A program made the translations under genes and the position numbers. Below are positions 1-13,600 of a stretch of DNA of 64,000 nt, in pieces. Under the pieces are notes generated by a model. The model did not search any database and had not been told where the DNA came from. It saw only the letters and a program-made list of their open reading frames with translations. This DNA comes from Fasciola hepatica (Eukaryota; Platyhelminthes; Trematoda; Plagiorchiida; Fasciolidae), in assembly GCA_948099385.1 (NCBI GenBank), contig CANUEZ040000180.1:4003501-4067500 (forward strand), given 5' to 3'. Within the stretch, counting starts at the first letter, position 1; every line of letters starts with the position of its first letter.

Positions 1-1830
1 ACTCGTGATTTGAAAGTCGCTATCTTTGATCTGACTCATTCTTTACATTGTTCATGCCAGCGTGATATCATTGGCCAGAAAGCTAACATTGTGAACCCAT
101 TGTAGCCCATCATTTGTTGTGGGCTTTCACTGCAACCAGCTCCCTTGCAAATATTGTGGTAAAAACCGAACAGAAATCCACATGCCCTCGACTTCAGTGT
201 TACTTCTGACACTGTGTTAAACTCAGTTCCGATACTGCACTGTGTTAAGTCATTTCATGCAATAATCACAACATTCATCAGTAATCCAACACACATAGTC
301 CGGGACTATGGACTTCAAGGAGCGGGCCCTTGTATCGGAATGCTGAGTGAAACAAAACTTCGCAGCAGTTTCCCTTGCTACGGTCTCTCTTGTCAAAATT
401 ATGTAATGTTTGACAAGCGACTACAAACCTTTAGACGGACCAGGACTTGATCACATTTGAGCTAGCAATAAAAGACAATTTCTCGGTGCGAAAAATTGTC
501 GTAAGTAGTAAGGTGACCCATGTAAGTGGTCGAGAAAACACCAATAAACGATCCACCAAGGGATAACTGTGGTTTTTTGCACAGAATAGCCCACAGTGCA
601 TACTTCGCTATGCATCCTACGGTTAGATGTGGTATTGTCTCGACCTGAACCGATTTATGTTCTCTAATAGTTTGAAGATGACACGGTAACACGTGGAAGA
701 ATGACTTTATACCCCCACTCCCTAACTGCTAATGTACAGGGTTGTTGTCCAGTAATTGTGTGACTTGCAGATAAACAAACCCCGAGTCCCAAGGCAGAAA
801 ACGCTAGCGGGCTTTACTACTTCTGTTCAAATGGTGGGCAAACGGACCACAGAAGCAAGAGAGTTAACAATGGCTTCAAAACACCCATGCGACAAGGTAC
901 AGGCAAAGGCAAAGATGGCGAAACAGGAGCAAGTCCAGTGGGTCACAAAGAAAGTCCTCACGAATGGGAAGCCTGTTGACCAATCAATAGTTGAAAAAAA
1001 AGTAACTGCAGTTGGGAACAAACAGAAGAGTGGTGAAAAACAAACAGAATAACACAGCTATAACAAAACTGCCTTGTTCTAACAGGATGGCCAATGTTCC
1101 GTTGTTTAGGCAGACAAGGCTCAAAGAGAGAGATAAGGAGAAAGCCAATTACGTCGAGTAACTCAGGCAATCATAAGGTTATAACCGAATGGGTAATGGA
1201 TAACAGTGGGTCTGTGCATGTGGGTGAAGAAGGGAGGATAAAGGTTATGTAAAAGAAAAAAATATGTAAGTATTCGTAGTCTGATACGAACAGATAGGGG
1301 CGACAAATGGACCCCAGAAAGATACCGGTTAAGGTCAATCACCACGTCTTAGAAACAAAGCTAAACTTATGGATTGAACAAAGTTATCGCGCGTGTGTGA
1401 AGGCCAAGGGTGGTGGTCTGCGTGGAAACTATTGGTCTAAAAGCACTGGGAACGAACAAACCGTTTGGTAAATACAAGATCAAAAATGATAGTGAACAGG
1501 GTGAAATCAGCACTAGAACGAGTTCTTTGATATGGCGAGCTGAATTTTCTTGTCTAATTAGAATAAATTAGTGGAACCAAATGAAATGACTGATTTTTTA
1601 AAAATATACCCAAATAAGTTGGGTATTGTAATACGTAAAACCACAATTTATATTGCAGTTAACGATTTTGAATGGCAAACATATATAATCAACAAACACG
1701 TTTTCAAATGGTTTATTTTCCCATTTGTCTAAAGCAGCTCCATCGCGTCGTAAGTTTTGCTTTTTGACACTACTATAGTACGCAAATTTAAAGGCCACTC
1801 AGCAGTGAGTTCAATCCGACTTATAGATGC
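1..1830. other. left flank, no gene seen
   Basis: I find no supported exon here. A lysine-rich open frame lies at 756-1052 (+), but it has no ATG start, no signal or domain, and no flanking splice sites, so I treat it as chance. Several GTAAG strings (for example near 501 and 1746) have no acceptor at a micro-exon distance. Confidence 0.5.
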
Positions 1831-2067
1831 ATGCTCTATTTCGTCATCTATTTGTTGTCATGTTTGGGCGTGCATTGTCTTGAACAGAAACAAGGGCCAT
1901 ATATGCAAAAGCCTCCTTCCCTGACGTTATGCTCCACCTTGCTTGATCTGGTGTATTCATCTCAGTTTAACTTGAGCTTGAAAGTCCAGTCAACTGATTT
2001 CCTTCTGGGGTTGCAATCAAGATCGGAGTATTGCATAAGAGATATAGGCGACCATCGAGATTATTAG
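1831..2067 (+). CDS. signal-peptide-like ORF, possible first exon of micro-exon gene A
   Basis: The frame starts with an ATG and encodes MLYFVIYLLSCLGVHC followed by polar residues. This is a textbook short signal peptide (h-region about residues 2-13), as found in the first exon of secreted micro-exon proteins. It lies 255 bases after its end from the first micro-exon at 2322. The weak point is the donor: no good GTAAG/GTGAG occurs in the frame. The only phase-1 GT sites (after the 10th and 15th codons) are poor, and the GTGTAT near 1950 is phase 0. It could therefore be the first exon with a weak donor, a separate short secreted peptide of 78 codons, or chance hydrophobicity. Confidence 0.3.
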   Translation: MLYFVIYLLSCLGVHCLEQKQGPYMQKPPSLTLCSTLLDLVYSSQFNLSLKVQSTDFLLGLQSRSEYCIRDIGDHRDY

Positions 2068-2321
2068 TAGCGCTGTTAGCATTTATCTTCCCATTCCCCG
2101 ATACCAATTTCTTCAAGTAGATTTTTTATACGAAGAGCATCTATGTGCCTTGAGTTTCCTTGGTGTTTCTCTTGACCAACTGGATACTACGGTCTGTATT
2201 TTATGAACATTCGTCTTCCATTTATTTTGTTAGACATACCTATTATTCATAAAAACAAACCATTTTCGCGACCGGTGTGAGTTTTTATTTCCCTCACTCA
2301 CTTGCATTTTCTTTCGTAAAG

Positions 2322-2336
2322 CCGTGGACTGGTGCT
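2322..2336 (+). CDS. 15-nt micro-exon (VDWC), gene A
   Basis: A pyrimidine-rich tract ending in TTTCGTAAAG precedes CC GTG GAC TGG TGC T, which is followed directly by the strong donor GTAAGTC. Read in phase 1 it adds Val-Asp-Trp-Cys and keeps frame (15 nt). Ending in a Cys codon plus one base matches the rule seen in gene B. The acceptor is AAG rather than CAG/TAG, which is acceptable but not ideal. Confidence 0.5.
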
Positions 2337-2776
2337 GTAAGTCTCGTTGTACTCATGGCAATGTAACCTGCTTCAATCTTGAATTCCATATCTTCAATCA
2401 GAGGTTTACACCACAAAGCCGTAGATTTATTGACAAAATGAACCAAACGTTGTGTCGTTGGCTCAAGCGGGATTTAAACCTAGTCAGGTTTGCCACTAGA
2501 GCTTTTGTGTCACGTGCTCTCGAACAGACTAATTTGGAGACCAAGCAGAACGGCTTCGGAACTTACTCGGCCCTACAATGGATTAAATAGAAACGACCAC
2601 AAAAGGCTATTTTCGAATCCTATACATCCAAAGTGATAAACTCTTACAACAGTCGACTTATCCTGGCCGAATAGACTTTCTACTGTAATTTTATAGATCG
2701 ACCGATTCGAACCAATTTAAAGAACCAAAAAGAAAGCATCTATCTTATTTTTTATCCTCTCACCAAAAATTATCAG

Positions 2777-2788
2777 CAACTGGATGTG
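2777..2788 (+). CDS. 12-nt micro-exon (TGC), gene A
   Basis: The upstream stretch (TTTTTTATCCTCTCACC) is a strong polypyrimidine tract and ends in TTATCAG. The exon CA ACT GGA TGT G is followed by the donor GTAAGA. It is symmetric and phase 1, contributes Thr-Gly-Cys, and again ends in a Cys codon plus one base. The T left by the 2322 exon joins CA to give Ser, so the pair splices without a stop. Confidence 0.5.
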
Positions 2789-2964
2789 GTAAGAGCTACT
2801 TGCTTACGATGATATTGGCGTAAGATATTTAGAGTTGTTTACCGATTGATGATATTAGTTTTACACATGTAACTGTAATAAGAAAACTGTTTTCATCAAT
2901 GCAGAGACAGTTCGGTGTTACATATATTCCGGAGAAATACAAAGCAAATTGGGTAAAATCCTGG

Positions 2965-2967
<3 letters not shown>

Positions 2968-3004
<37 letters not shown>
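2968..3004. repeat. (AT)n microsatellite
   Basis: A run of about 37 bases of alternating T and A. It lies in the putative intron between the micro-exons at 2777 and 3196. Confidence 0.95.
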
Positions 3005-3006
<2 letters not shown>

Positions 3007-3195
3007 TTGTTTGCTGGTCTACGCTTGTCTGTTCACAAACTTATAATTGGTATTTGTCAAATTTACGACGTGGGAGAGTTGTCTCGATGAAAAGATCATA
3101 CATCGTGTTGTAAAAACCACAAATGACGAAAGCAGGCCTACGGATTTATCGTGCTCCCTCTGGTATTTTCTAATCTACCACGCTGTCAAAAACAG

Positions 3196-3204
3196 GTTGC
3201 TCCC
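3196..3204 (+). CDS. 9-nt micro-exon (CS), gene A
   Basis: After a pyrimidine-rich stretch (TGGTATTTTCTAATCTACC) and AAAAACAG comes GT TGC TCC C, followed by a consensus GTAAGT donor. It is symmetric and phase 1, contributing Cys-Ser. Joined to the preceding exon (G + GT) it gives Gly-Cys-Ser. It is the smallest of the well-flanked candidates, so chance is harder to exclude. Confidence 0.42.
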
Positions 3205-4781
3205 GTAAGTTCATGTTTAACAATCTCGTTCCCTAATGCAATTTATGGACTGTTTCTTTATGACATAAATCCCTTTACGATAGTTGCTGAGTTGTACACC
3301 TCAAAAATTTCGACCTGCTTTCAGTCTGAGAATTCCTGTATGAAGGTGGTAAATTGCCAGATTTGTGTTGTGGTTCTGTGTGTGTGTGGCTTAAGATTGC
3401 TTGTTATTGGTGCCCGCCTGGATATCAGAATGACGCACTAGAATAAAGAACCAGCTGAATTCCATCACATATATTCCCACGAAGATAAATCACTGAAAAA
3501 CATTCTCCTTCTTCTCTTTTCGTTTGCAGAGAAGTAAAGTCCTGGCTGTCGGGTAGGTTTTGTTTCAAGACCTTTAGTAAATGTACAAAACGAGACCATT
3601 TTAGATCAAATTTTTACACGGATGTGAATCAAACTAGTGTGTTGTAATTTTAGTTGATTGGTCTTTCTTTCGATTGATTTTTTGTTCCTCAATTCCCCCT
3701 CCCCTTTTTAATTTCAGTGGGAAAAGAGGAATAGAACTTCGGATTAATCCTGATTTTTTTCTTGTTTGCATTTGTTTTGCTCCCCGAAAATATAACATCT
3801 TGTTTGTCCGTTCAACTCATTTGTGTTCTCTTTGTTGCAAACAAGTTCGTCCAGTTATGGGTGTTATGTCCGGTGAATCAGTGACAACAGTAACCCCTTG
3901 TTGACTATGCAGCACTGCAAGTTGAGGAAACAGATATTTTTATAAATTACAAGACTGAGTTGGTGGTGTCTTTGAGATAATCCATCGGTTACACATAGTC
4001 TATCGTACTCAAGTCTTCAAACTTTTTCAAGGAAACAGAAGGGAGCAAAAGCAGTTATACACAGTTATTAGACATTCAAAACACACATAAAATACCGAGA
4101 GTTAGAGTAAAGTGTGCCAAAGCGGAAACCGTATGACTTTCTGCAAAATATGACGGCACACATATTAATCACGTTGAAGTACATGACAAAAAAGTTACCG
4201 TGCTTCCTAATATCCCGTCATATATCATCACTTTTTGGTAAGGTGAAGTTCATTGCCTGATTGTTATTGTTTCGATAAAATACAATCTGAGTATGCAAAT
4301 TGGACTTCTTCACAAGGACAATCACACAGGTTTTCTATCAGGACTGATTGTGGTTGTGTTTTCATTCTGAATCGCTGTTTTCCGAGAATGTATAAATGTT
4401 CATTCAAAGCAAATCCCGAAACTGCAGCATGGAAGAATTTCCAATGTATAACTGGAGCACATTGTTTCAATAGCGTTTTAAGTGAGAATGCAGCGAGACA
4501 CCGTTAGTATCACAAAACACAATCCAGTACCGGATTGGAAACTATTTGTGCCATATTGGACGATATAATGTCGATAAGCGAGGAACGTTGTGATGCACTG
4601 GAGTTGAGGGAACCACGGAAATGTAAGAATTCGTTTGCCATTGGCTTGAAAATCTATTTTCACCGGTCTGATCAAGGTTAAACTGAACTGATGTGAAAAT
4701 TCGGGAACCACCTAAGCCTGGTGTTTAGCACTAAGAAAAAAGTCGAATTTCTGGGATTTACAACAAATATTTACCATCGAG

Positions 4782-4799
4782 CATTCCCCCTTTGTTACT
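4782..4799 (+). CDS. 18-nt micro-exon candidate (FPLCY), gene A
   Basis: CA TTC CCC CTT TGT TAC T is followed by GTGAGTG. It is symmetric and phase 1, ends in a Tyr codon plus one base, and is rich in aromatic and Cys residues like the other modules. The acceptor is weak (ATCGAG with only a modest pyrimidine tract), so this is a candidate only. Confidence 0.28.
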
Positions 4800-7700
4800 G
4801 TGAGTGTAATTCCCACTGCTATGAAACAGAGAACTCATATTTGGTCGATATGTGCCCTTTTCTCTGGAGAAATGGAAAAGCAATGAGTCACTTTAATTCC
4901 TACAGAATCGGTACCCACGGCAGACTGGAAAAATCTTATACAATGTTCACAAATCCGATTATGTCTGCTTAGCTTTAAGGTTGTAAGATTATCCTATGTG
5001 ATAGGTTCGTTAGAGCGCTGTAATAATTGATCCGATACTAAGAAATTAGACGTTTTCAGCAGCCAAGCCCAATTGAGGTTTATTTGAAAATGGCTGAATT
5101 TTATTTGGGTTTTTCGCCGATCAGCTCATAATCTGTTCATTTGAAACTGCGTTTGCCGTTGGAATCATTTGAAAAGATGTTACCTGCTTCGTACACGCAA
5201 ATAAACTGGTGAACCAATTGTTTCATCGCATATACTGAGAGTAGGAGTACCTTTGAGGTGGTAGACCGTTGTTTCCCTTGGAGCATTCCCCATCTCTTTG
5301 GTCTCCATGATTTATCCAGGTTTCACCTGGGGCTCCACTAAACTGAAGCATGCTCTAGCGGCCACACTCGGACAAACTAATCAACAGATGGCCTAAACCA
5401 GGTTGAGGGCAACCAAGGTCTGAAAACCACAACCAGACTGGGTTCGGCACGCGAAGGGAGATCCTCCTGAATGGCTGGCCGAGATCTACTGATCCAACGG
5501 CTGAAAAGACAAATCATCCAACCTACCCGGAGCAGAATTCCGGACGATATGAATGAACTACACAACAGCTTATTGGTTCATCTGGAACAACGGTGCTTTA
5601 TTACAGGCTGCTTTTCGTTGTGCACAGGTTAGAGGTACATCCTCCATAGAAGGCCAAATGAGGTACCGTCAACTTGCGTCCTACTCCAGACTGGGTAACC
5701 GAGTGGGGCAACGGTCCCGAAGGGTGCCGGGGACACCGCCTTATACTATACACCCGAAAATGTCCAAGAATAATTCACGTGGTGTACATGGAGCGGACGT
5801 TTCCTGTAGTACGAGGTGGTCCTGTAAAAAAGAAAAGATATTCCCCTCGCTTTTGGTTTGGTTGCTAATCAAAAATGGCATGATTTTCAATAGCATAGTA
5901 AAATACGAAAAAACCTATTTTACTTTTTTCATATTCACTGTACAGCCAATTGCGACAATTCAGGAATCGGGCCGCAGCTACCGAAAGGCAGCCAAATGGA
6001 GAGTTGTCCGGCGGTGTTGAGAATCAAACCTGATTTGTTATTGGACAAAGTCCAGGAAGATATTCCTTTCCTCAAAGCCGAATTTTTTTGTCTGAAAAAC
6101 ACAGATCTCAAAACTTTCGGAGTGTGCTTCGAGTGAAAGTTCCGCTCAACGGTGACAGTTTGTCTGTACGCATTCCTCATTTATCTCTGTCTAATTGTAG
6201 CCAAAATCTCAGTGGCTTGGATAACACAGGAAGTGAGATCGTGTGTTGATAAGCCCACCCCCAAATGTGAGAGACAAATAAAGTATGGGTGATCCGAAGC
6301 ATGGTGTGAAGAAACCAAATTGAAAGTTAATATGAGGCATGATTAAATACAACCTTTTTATCAACTAGTACTGAAATCAGTGCTGCTGACTTAGTAAATT
6401 TTTCCAGCCGTTTTACTGTGTAATAAATAGATGTACGCAGACCTGAATCTTTGATTGAGGTGATGCTCACGTTTGAGAGCACATTGCTTTAAAATATTTC
6501 ATTCACTGTCTACTACTGTGTATAAAATAACTACGTCAGATTCTGTAAGATGATATATTTCAGACGGGTATATTGTATGATTATTGCAGCTTCATTTACC
6601 ACATTGTGCAATGCTCGAAGAATGATAGCTAAATTATGTCGTCGAAAGCGAAACTTCTCAAAAACAAGTTTGGAATAACCTACTCAGTTATTTTATCTTT
6701 CTATTTATTATATTATGATGGTGCAATATTTCAGGAGGAAAGTCACTATCTATTAGCGGTTTTAAACTGTGAAAGTACCCGGTTGTGGTAGAATTTGACG
6801 TCATGAGAGAACTATCTACGGTTTTAGCTTTTCACATCAAACCAATGGCAATCATATGCGAAATCATCAACGTTTAATCAACAGTATGGAAGGCGAAATG
6901 GAGAGAGAAACTACGGACCGTCATTGTACCTGAAAACACGTTATTCACTAAATCGAGAATTCTATACGATTTGTGCACCCTCTGTTTGATAATAGACCAA
7001 GTTTGCCGTTAATTGTAATTGCCTCGGACGCAGAAATGCATTAATAACTGCCTCCTGAGGGAGAATTTTAGGGTGCTTAGTAAATAACAGAAAGAAACAT
7101 CCCACATAGCTCGTAAAGCGTGATGACATTATCACCAGTCGCCCAGCCGGTCAGTCTTGTTAGTCCTTTGGAATATTAGATCAAACCGTTAGTAATCAAA
7201 TTAATTCGGAAGGGTCGAGACAAAAATCACCGGCAAAATCAACTCTCGTTCTTTGAAAACGTGTCATATTTAGAGTGATATGCGCGATCCGCTTTGATGT
7301 ACTGGACACCCAAAACTCGCTGAAATGCGCGTAATATATCCTCAAATTAATAAACTACTCCTTTAAAAGGTCATAACTGCATTCCTAAACTGTTCAGGAT
7401 AGTTTAAATTTCATTATTAGTTAGTGATTGGAGATAGATTGCATTTAAAAAACGATTACGCTCAACCTCATATCTCTTGCTCGAAGTCAGTCACGAACCC
7501 AGCTAACTTGACTGCGTTATCCGTTTGTATTTGGAGATCAGTTTTGCAGTTTAATGACAAATCAGTGCACTCTCTGCTTGTAATTCCTCTTACACCAGCC
7601 AGCTGTAGGCGGAAGAACATAGTCCACGTGACAGTTTTTCCACAAGTGAGAAGCACGATATTCATTACAAAAATAGAGCAATTCTAAACTTTCAGCAGGA

Positions 7701-9476
7701 AATTTGTGAAAATTATATCCATGAATTTTCCAGTGGTTTTGCAACTGGAAAGTTTTATAACAAATGGATAGATTTGTCCACGTCTACAGGGTTTACACCT
7801 CAGTACGAGAAATAATCTGGTGCGTCAATCCCGAATAAGAATCTTTTTCTAGGATAAATTCTGGCTTAACAGACAGAAAACTTTCATCTTTTGAATAGGG
7901 TGCTTTTTAAGATGCCCAGGATATATTTAGCCATGCCACATCAACAAGATAGATTGCGATATTCGCAACATAGTAGTGAGTTTTGTGACCTTGAACTCAC
8001 TAAAATGAAGCTTTTCTGAAATTTCTTCCTATGACGGGCGTATTCCTGAGTCCCCTTATTCTTATCACTTTTTGCCTGGAGGAAATCGATGGCTAAAACA
8101 ACTTACAATGAAATTCGGATAATTTTGGGTTTCCATATTTAGCCATTTTTTCCCAGAATAAGTATTACTGGTCTCCGGCTGTCGTGTTATTCCAATGCAT
8201 CCAACATCATTATCTATGTTGGATGTGTCCGTTTTTTCGCTAGACTTCATACGATAACTGAACTTTTTATATGAATTGCGAGAAAAGCATGCTGTAATTG
8301 ATAATAAGAATGGGAAATAATTTTGTCACAGGAAAGACTTCATGATATGTCCGCGCAATACATCCCTCTTATCTCTAATAAACTGGTTTAAGGTAAATCT
8401 TTATTCAAAGTAGTGAGAAAAAACGTAAATATTAAATGGATATCACTCATAGGGTCCTGAAATGTGGGTCACACATTCGGCACTCGAAAAAGTACTCCTC
8501 TGGTGATAATATCAGTCATCATGAGTTGGCTGTCAAAAGGTTAGCCATCGCTATATCCTTTTGGGCAGGAACATGGCAGATATTTTATAAAAAAAAAACG
8601 TTTTTGGCAGGATCTGCAATGGTTTTGCAATGAAAAAAATCCCCCTTTGGTAATTTTACCTTCGTTAGTTTAACAATAACTCAACGGCTACACCAGAAAG
8701 GACTGGCGATCCGCAGACCTCCTTACTAACAGACGGTAATTTCCATATGAAGAGACCATTGCAAGTTCTCTTGTAAAGGTACATAGAGGTGGCTTACCTG
8801 GTTTACATTTCCAAGAGCAGCATAATCATTGGTAATGCATTATTTTATAAATGGTAATGGCAGGGTGGAAAAAATACAGTCTTGAAATTCGGTATTTTTT
8901 ACCAGAAGACCAGACCACTGAGAAAAGCTTTAGACCGTTAGGAAACAGACCGAGCCAAAAAGACAACGTGGGCATACTCGACTAGAAGAACTGAGTGGTT
9001 TGCGGTTATGTCGCTGATGTTAGTAGTCAATAAGTTTGGAGAAAGAACAGATTTTTGAATAAAACCAGCACTGTTTAAAAGATTTCTGGAAACTTTTTTT
9101 CCAACTCTGGTGAATTGTGTTATTCCCTAGAAGTAGTCATGCAGCCTGCTGAATAAGTGTGTGGGGCAACTAAAGGATTGCAGATGTTTGAGAAGAAAGG
9201 ACCGTGGTATGCTGACAAAACCCTGAAGTATACAGAGGGAATACCTAACTTTTGGCACGAATCACCGAGAGATATGATTGTGCAATGGGCTATGCATTTT
9301 ACTGCATCACCTTTAGGAAGTAGAGGTTTATACGCGAACAGTTATTCGTCAGTGAGACTTCTGACTGTGTTCTAAAGACACTGGACCACAGGTCTTTCAA
9401 CTAGACCCAAAGTCGACGAAGAAAGTGCAATTGGATGGGATTTCTTAGTCCCCCTTTGACTACCCGACCGCTTTAG
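4800..9476. other. intronic or intergenic DNA, no supported exon
   Basis: Both strands carry only short open frames without domains. The 155-codon + frame at 5553-6020 is in a locally GC-richer patch but shows no signal peptide, domain or exon-like splice borders. I see no convincing micro-exon here. Confidence 0.4.
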
Positions 9477-9645
9477 TATGGGATTGATTCTGCAGCAGGA
9501 CGTAAGCAGTTAACAATGGAGAAAGATTCATATGAACTATTGACAACAGTAGTCACTAGCTGAAAGAGAGGTCCAGCCCCGTGTTTGAGTACTTCCGAAG
9601 GTAAGCCGTCGGACTCAAAAGCTTGGTTGACTTGTGAAGCTTAAA
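9477..9645 (-). pseudogene. LINE reverse-transcriptase fragment
   Basis: Read on the - strand, this encodes DGLPSEVLKHGAGPLFQ and following residues. It corresponds to the RT palm entry (the PGPDGLP..LLK segment) of non-LTR retrotransposons. Only this part is readable and the flanks are broken, so it is a decayed insertion, not a host gene. The same motif recurs at 13.9 kb. Confidence 0.6.
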
Positions 9646-10676
9646 AAATTCCCTACTCTAGAATTTTTCAAGTTTTTGATCGTCAGCTTGATGGAAAATT
9701 GGAAGAGGGTAATGCGGATATCGAATGAACTGAGAATGCTGATGGTTAACATCCATTTCATCAGAGGGGGAACTTTTCTTATGACCGCGGGGTAGGTTAA
9801 TCCCTTGCCATCTATTATCGATATTTCTAGAGTGCAGAAGCAGCTAAGAATACAAAGTCCAGATGCTTGTTTTCTTTTTGATCAAGCTTGATTGTCTGCT
9901 GACATCAGGTGGGTTGCAAGTACGATAAGCTTACTTCTTCCTCCTGCCTCACCTTTTTAGATAGAGTGTGGACCCTTTTCTTATATGGAAGAAAACCGTT
10001 CCAATAGTACAGCAAAATCTGAAGATGAGGTTTAAAACTTTGGTCAAAATTTACCAACATGGAATGGCTGAGGCTTTGTTGTATTCAATGGGAGGTTGAA
10101 CAGTGAAGGGTTTTCTTCAGGTAGGTTCCAGTGATAAATCGGATATGTTTAGTTTAGGATAAGTGACCGTTTCGCGGTTATTGGCGTTCATCAAACATGC
10201 TTAACCGGTACTCTTCTACCCAGTCATCCTTACAATTGATTACTCCACAACTGCTGTACAGGTGTAACCTCATTTGTCTTGTCCAGATGCAGCACCATAC
10301 TACTCTTATCTGTGGGACACCACGGATCGGGGTGAGATAAATGTCATTGAAGATAAAATTTGATAGTGGATAGGTAAATCCATTTTTAAAGTCTTCCACA
10401 TTGATACGATGATCATCATCAATCAACGATACAATAGTATACTGAGATCATAGATGAACCCCTTTCATGACAATGAACTGGTGTCCTTTCAAAAATGGTC
10501 TCGAGCACAGACTTAGCTATGCCTATTGAAACAAAAATATTAGTGCCATTATTAGTGAGAAATAATAACACTCAGGAAGAAAAGACAGTTTATTCTGATT
10601 TTATTTCTTGACTTACTGATGGTGATGTCAACAACGAAGTTAGATAATCGGGCTGTCTGTCCTTTTCCCTCGATAG

Positions 10677-10688
10677 CTTTGATCCTCT
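10677..10688 (+). CDS. 12-nt micro-exon candidate (LIL)
   Basis: A strong pyrimidine tract (CTGTCTGTCCTTTTCCCTCG) and ATAG precede CT TTG ATC CTC T, followed by GTAAGA. Size, phase and splice sites fit the micro-exon pattern, but Leu-Ile-Leu is unlike the Tyr/Cys modules. It could be a gene A exon or chance. Confidence 0.25.
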
Positions 10689-13600
10689 GTAAGAAAATAG
10701 CCGCAAGGCAAGCTGAACAGCTACTTCCTCTGGAACTTTCCATAACAGGGTTGTGTCACATTGACTGTGGAATTCCATTTTTTTTATTGAATTGCTCAAG
10801 GCTCTTTGCGGTACGAATGAAGTGACAAGACATTATGATTCCGAACGTTTAATGACAAACGCGCCAATAGGTGATGCCGTTTTTGAAGAACGTTCAATCA
10901 TCACTAGTGAGTTAACATATTTTTAAGAGTAACATCAAAAAATTGGATTCACCTAGGTCACGACTGTTTACGTATGCTGGAGTCAAGTAAAAACTAGATG
11001 CACTGCCCATGGAAACACGACATATACTCTTTGCAGAAGGTAAATAATGTCTACTTAAGCCCTATATGCATCACTAGTTTTATGATGTACTTGTTGAGTT
11101 TCCGGGCTTAAAACTCTGTGTCTGACTCAGAAAAGTTTCAAATGATTTTACATGCCGGACATGACAATGTCATTATTAGCGTCCGTTTTATCAACTTCCT
11201 TTCACACATTAACCCGAATGTGAGCTGCTGATTCATAAGTGAACTGACTCCAGACTACCACGGGGAATCATGTGGTTTTACGTAGGAGAGGCGTGACTTG
11301 CTTAGCAGTAATCGGTTCTTACAAACATCAAAGATTGGGTGGTTTATGATATGTCTGATCAAATTATCAGTCAAATGGGAAATCTCCTGTATCACTACGT
11401 ACTTTGGCCGCGTTAGCAGGCGCTTAGCTGAAAGTGTCCGTGAGCACCAACCGGCTTGACTAACTAATAGAAAAACAAAGCCCACACAAAGGCTGTATGT
11501 CCGCATCTATCGAATCTAACTACTTAGTGAATGTGACCGAAGCATCACCGTTAATTTATAAAGTTTGTGAAAGACTCTCAAGATTGGTGAACTGCTACAT
11601 CCTGCCACAGCAGAAACGACATGTATTCGCCTATACAAACCGCAGTTATGTACTGAGAAGCGGTTGGTATAGGCGCTGAAGCTTCATTGGCCCGCCCTTA
11701 TCCCTAAACAAAGTACAAATATGTTGATCAGACTAATGATTCCAAGGACAGACTCACGGTTTAGAGATGGACCTGGGTCACGCGTGGGAAATAGTCTTCT
11801 CTTTTTTATTTTGGACCGGTCTCCGTATTATTAGTATTGTCTTATTCACTTAACGTCATCCATATAAAATGTAATGCAATAGAGCGATCATGAATCAGTA
11901 AAAAAGAGCATATTCGTCACCTTGCCTTGTTCCCCAAATAGTAACTATCACCGTGTGTTGTTTTATCACAGCTATATTAGTAATTGAGTTCTTACTGCTG
12001 ATAATTAGTAAGTAGCCCTAAAGTAAATAACAATTACAAAAAAAGGCCACTCTGACGCCATTATCGTTATATGCCGACCACTGTACGCCGGAGCATTTTA
12101 CCAACAGTAGTTGGTGGGTCATCACGAGTAAAATATATGCGCCCGATATAATCTTGAGGCGCACAGCTTATTTCACTTTTTCCTGGATGAAGAACGCGAT
12201 TACCGGTTAATTTAGGCGTCTCGTATTCTTCTATTGAATGCGACATCTAGGTTGCGTAATGCCTAAAATTTTGGCCAATAATTTAACTACAACATCGTTC
12301 GTTTTTTTAAGCATTGATGGGCATCTTTACTCGGTTGCTATCGTCAAGTGAGGAAATTAAATTGGAAAGAATACTGTGTCCTTCATCAGCGTGTACGAAT
12401 GTTGCTATGAGTCAGTTGATAAATTTCATCTGCGCTCGATTTGCTGCTCGTATACGTTACCGGCGGTGAGAATTTCATGAGGTCCTCAGTGAGTACGGTG
12501 CCGAACAGTGGCTTAGTAATGACTGCCGGCTGTGGCAGAAAACACGACGTAGATCAGAAACATAAAATTATATACTGATTAGCTTGAGTACCGAGAATGA
12601 TTACTAGGTACTCCTGAAGACCTATAAAGCAAGGTTGCTCTTTCTCCTATATACAGTGTTGCGTTTCTACCAGTGATCATTATCTCGTATCAGTGATGTC
12701 AAAGATTTACCCACAGTCTACTTAATAAACGCACGCACAGCCAAAACAGAATGAGTTCACAGCCAAGACTAAGCAACGGTTTGGTAGGTCTCACACAACG
12801 GTAGTTCAATGTACCTCTTTCTTCTATTAGTCATTCAGTAGCTGTGCTGGTGGCTATATCAGCACCCTGGAGGCTACCTCTTACCCCTGTCTCTTTATGA
12901 AAATTAGCATTGTGTCCAACAACAGATTAGATTCATCCCACCGGAAGTCCACTTTTAGACCGCAGGATTACACCACAAGTCCCATGGCCAAGCTAGCGTA
13001 AACCAATTATTAGGTTCGTGGAGCACATCCTATATTTCATCCCGCTCCTTTTGGGCATGATGAGGAAAGCCTCGCGGCGAAAGACTAGAACGGCTAGCAC
13101 AGTGTGCAAATACTTCAACTATGTTAGTTTAATATTGGCTATTGCATCGAAATGATGGAAGTACGTAGATTGGCCAATAAGTTATTCATTGAAGCATAAA
13201 AGTGGACTATTTCCAAATAATAGTTAAAGTATGCTTACGTGCACCGGAAACATAATGGTGGAACGGTACCTTGAATAACGTGCATAGTTGAAAGTAATTA
13301 ATATATTGTGACCAAGACCACATGTTGACTAGGCGTAACTGGTAAGGGGTTCGGAGGAATGACTCCCGGTAGAAGGTGGGCAACCAACTGCCCCTAATAT
13401 GTGGCCACTTTCCACTTGCTAAACAATCTGATGCATAATCGTTGCATCGGGTACAAGTACTGAAGGCTTTACATTTCGTATAGAACGTAACAATAAGTAA
13501 ATCGTGTATGGCATATACTAGCATTCAGTGGGATGCTTAGCTGACGACGGTCAAGCTGACCAAGCCATTAGTTATCTGCAATACGTTTTCTTTATCATAG

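Noticed and set aside
756..1052. 98-codon lysine-rich frame
   Set aside because: No ATG start, domain, signal or splice context; composition reflects local A-richness.
5553..6020. 155-codon + frame
   Set aside because: No recognisable domain or splice-supported structure, overlapping open frames on both strands, and an unremarkable composition.
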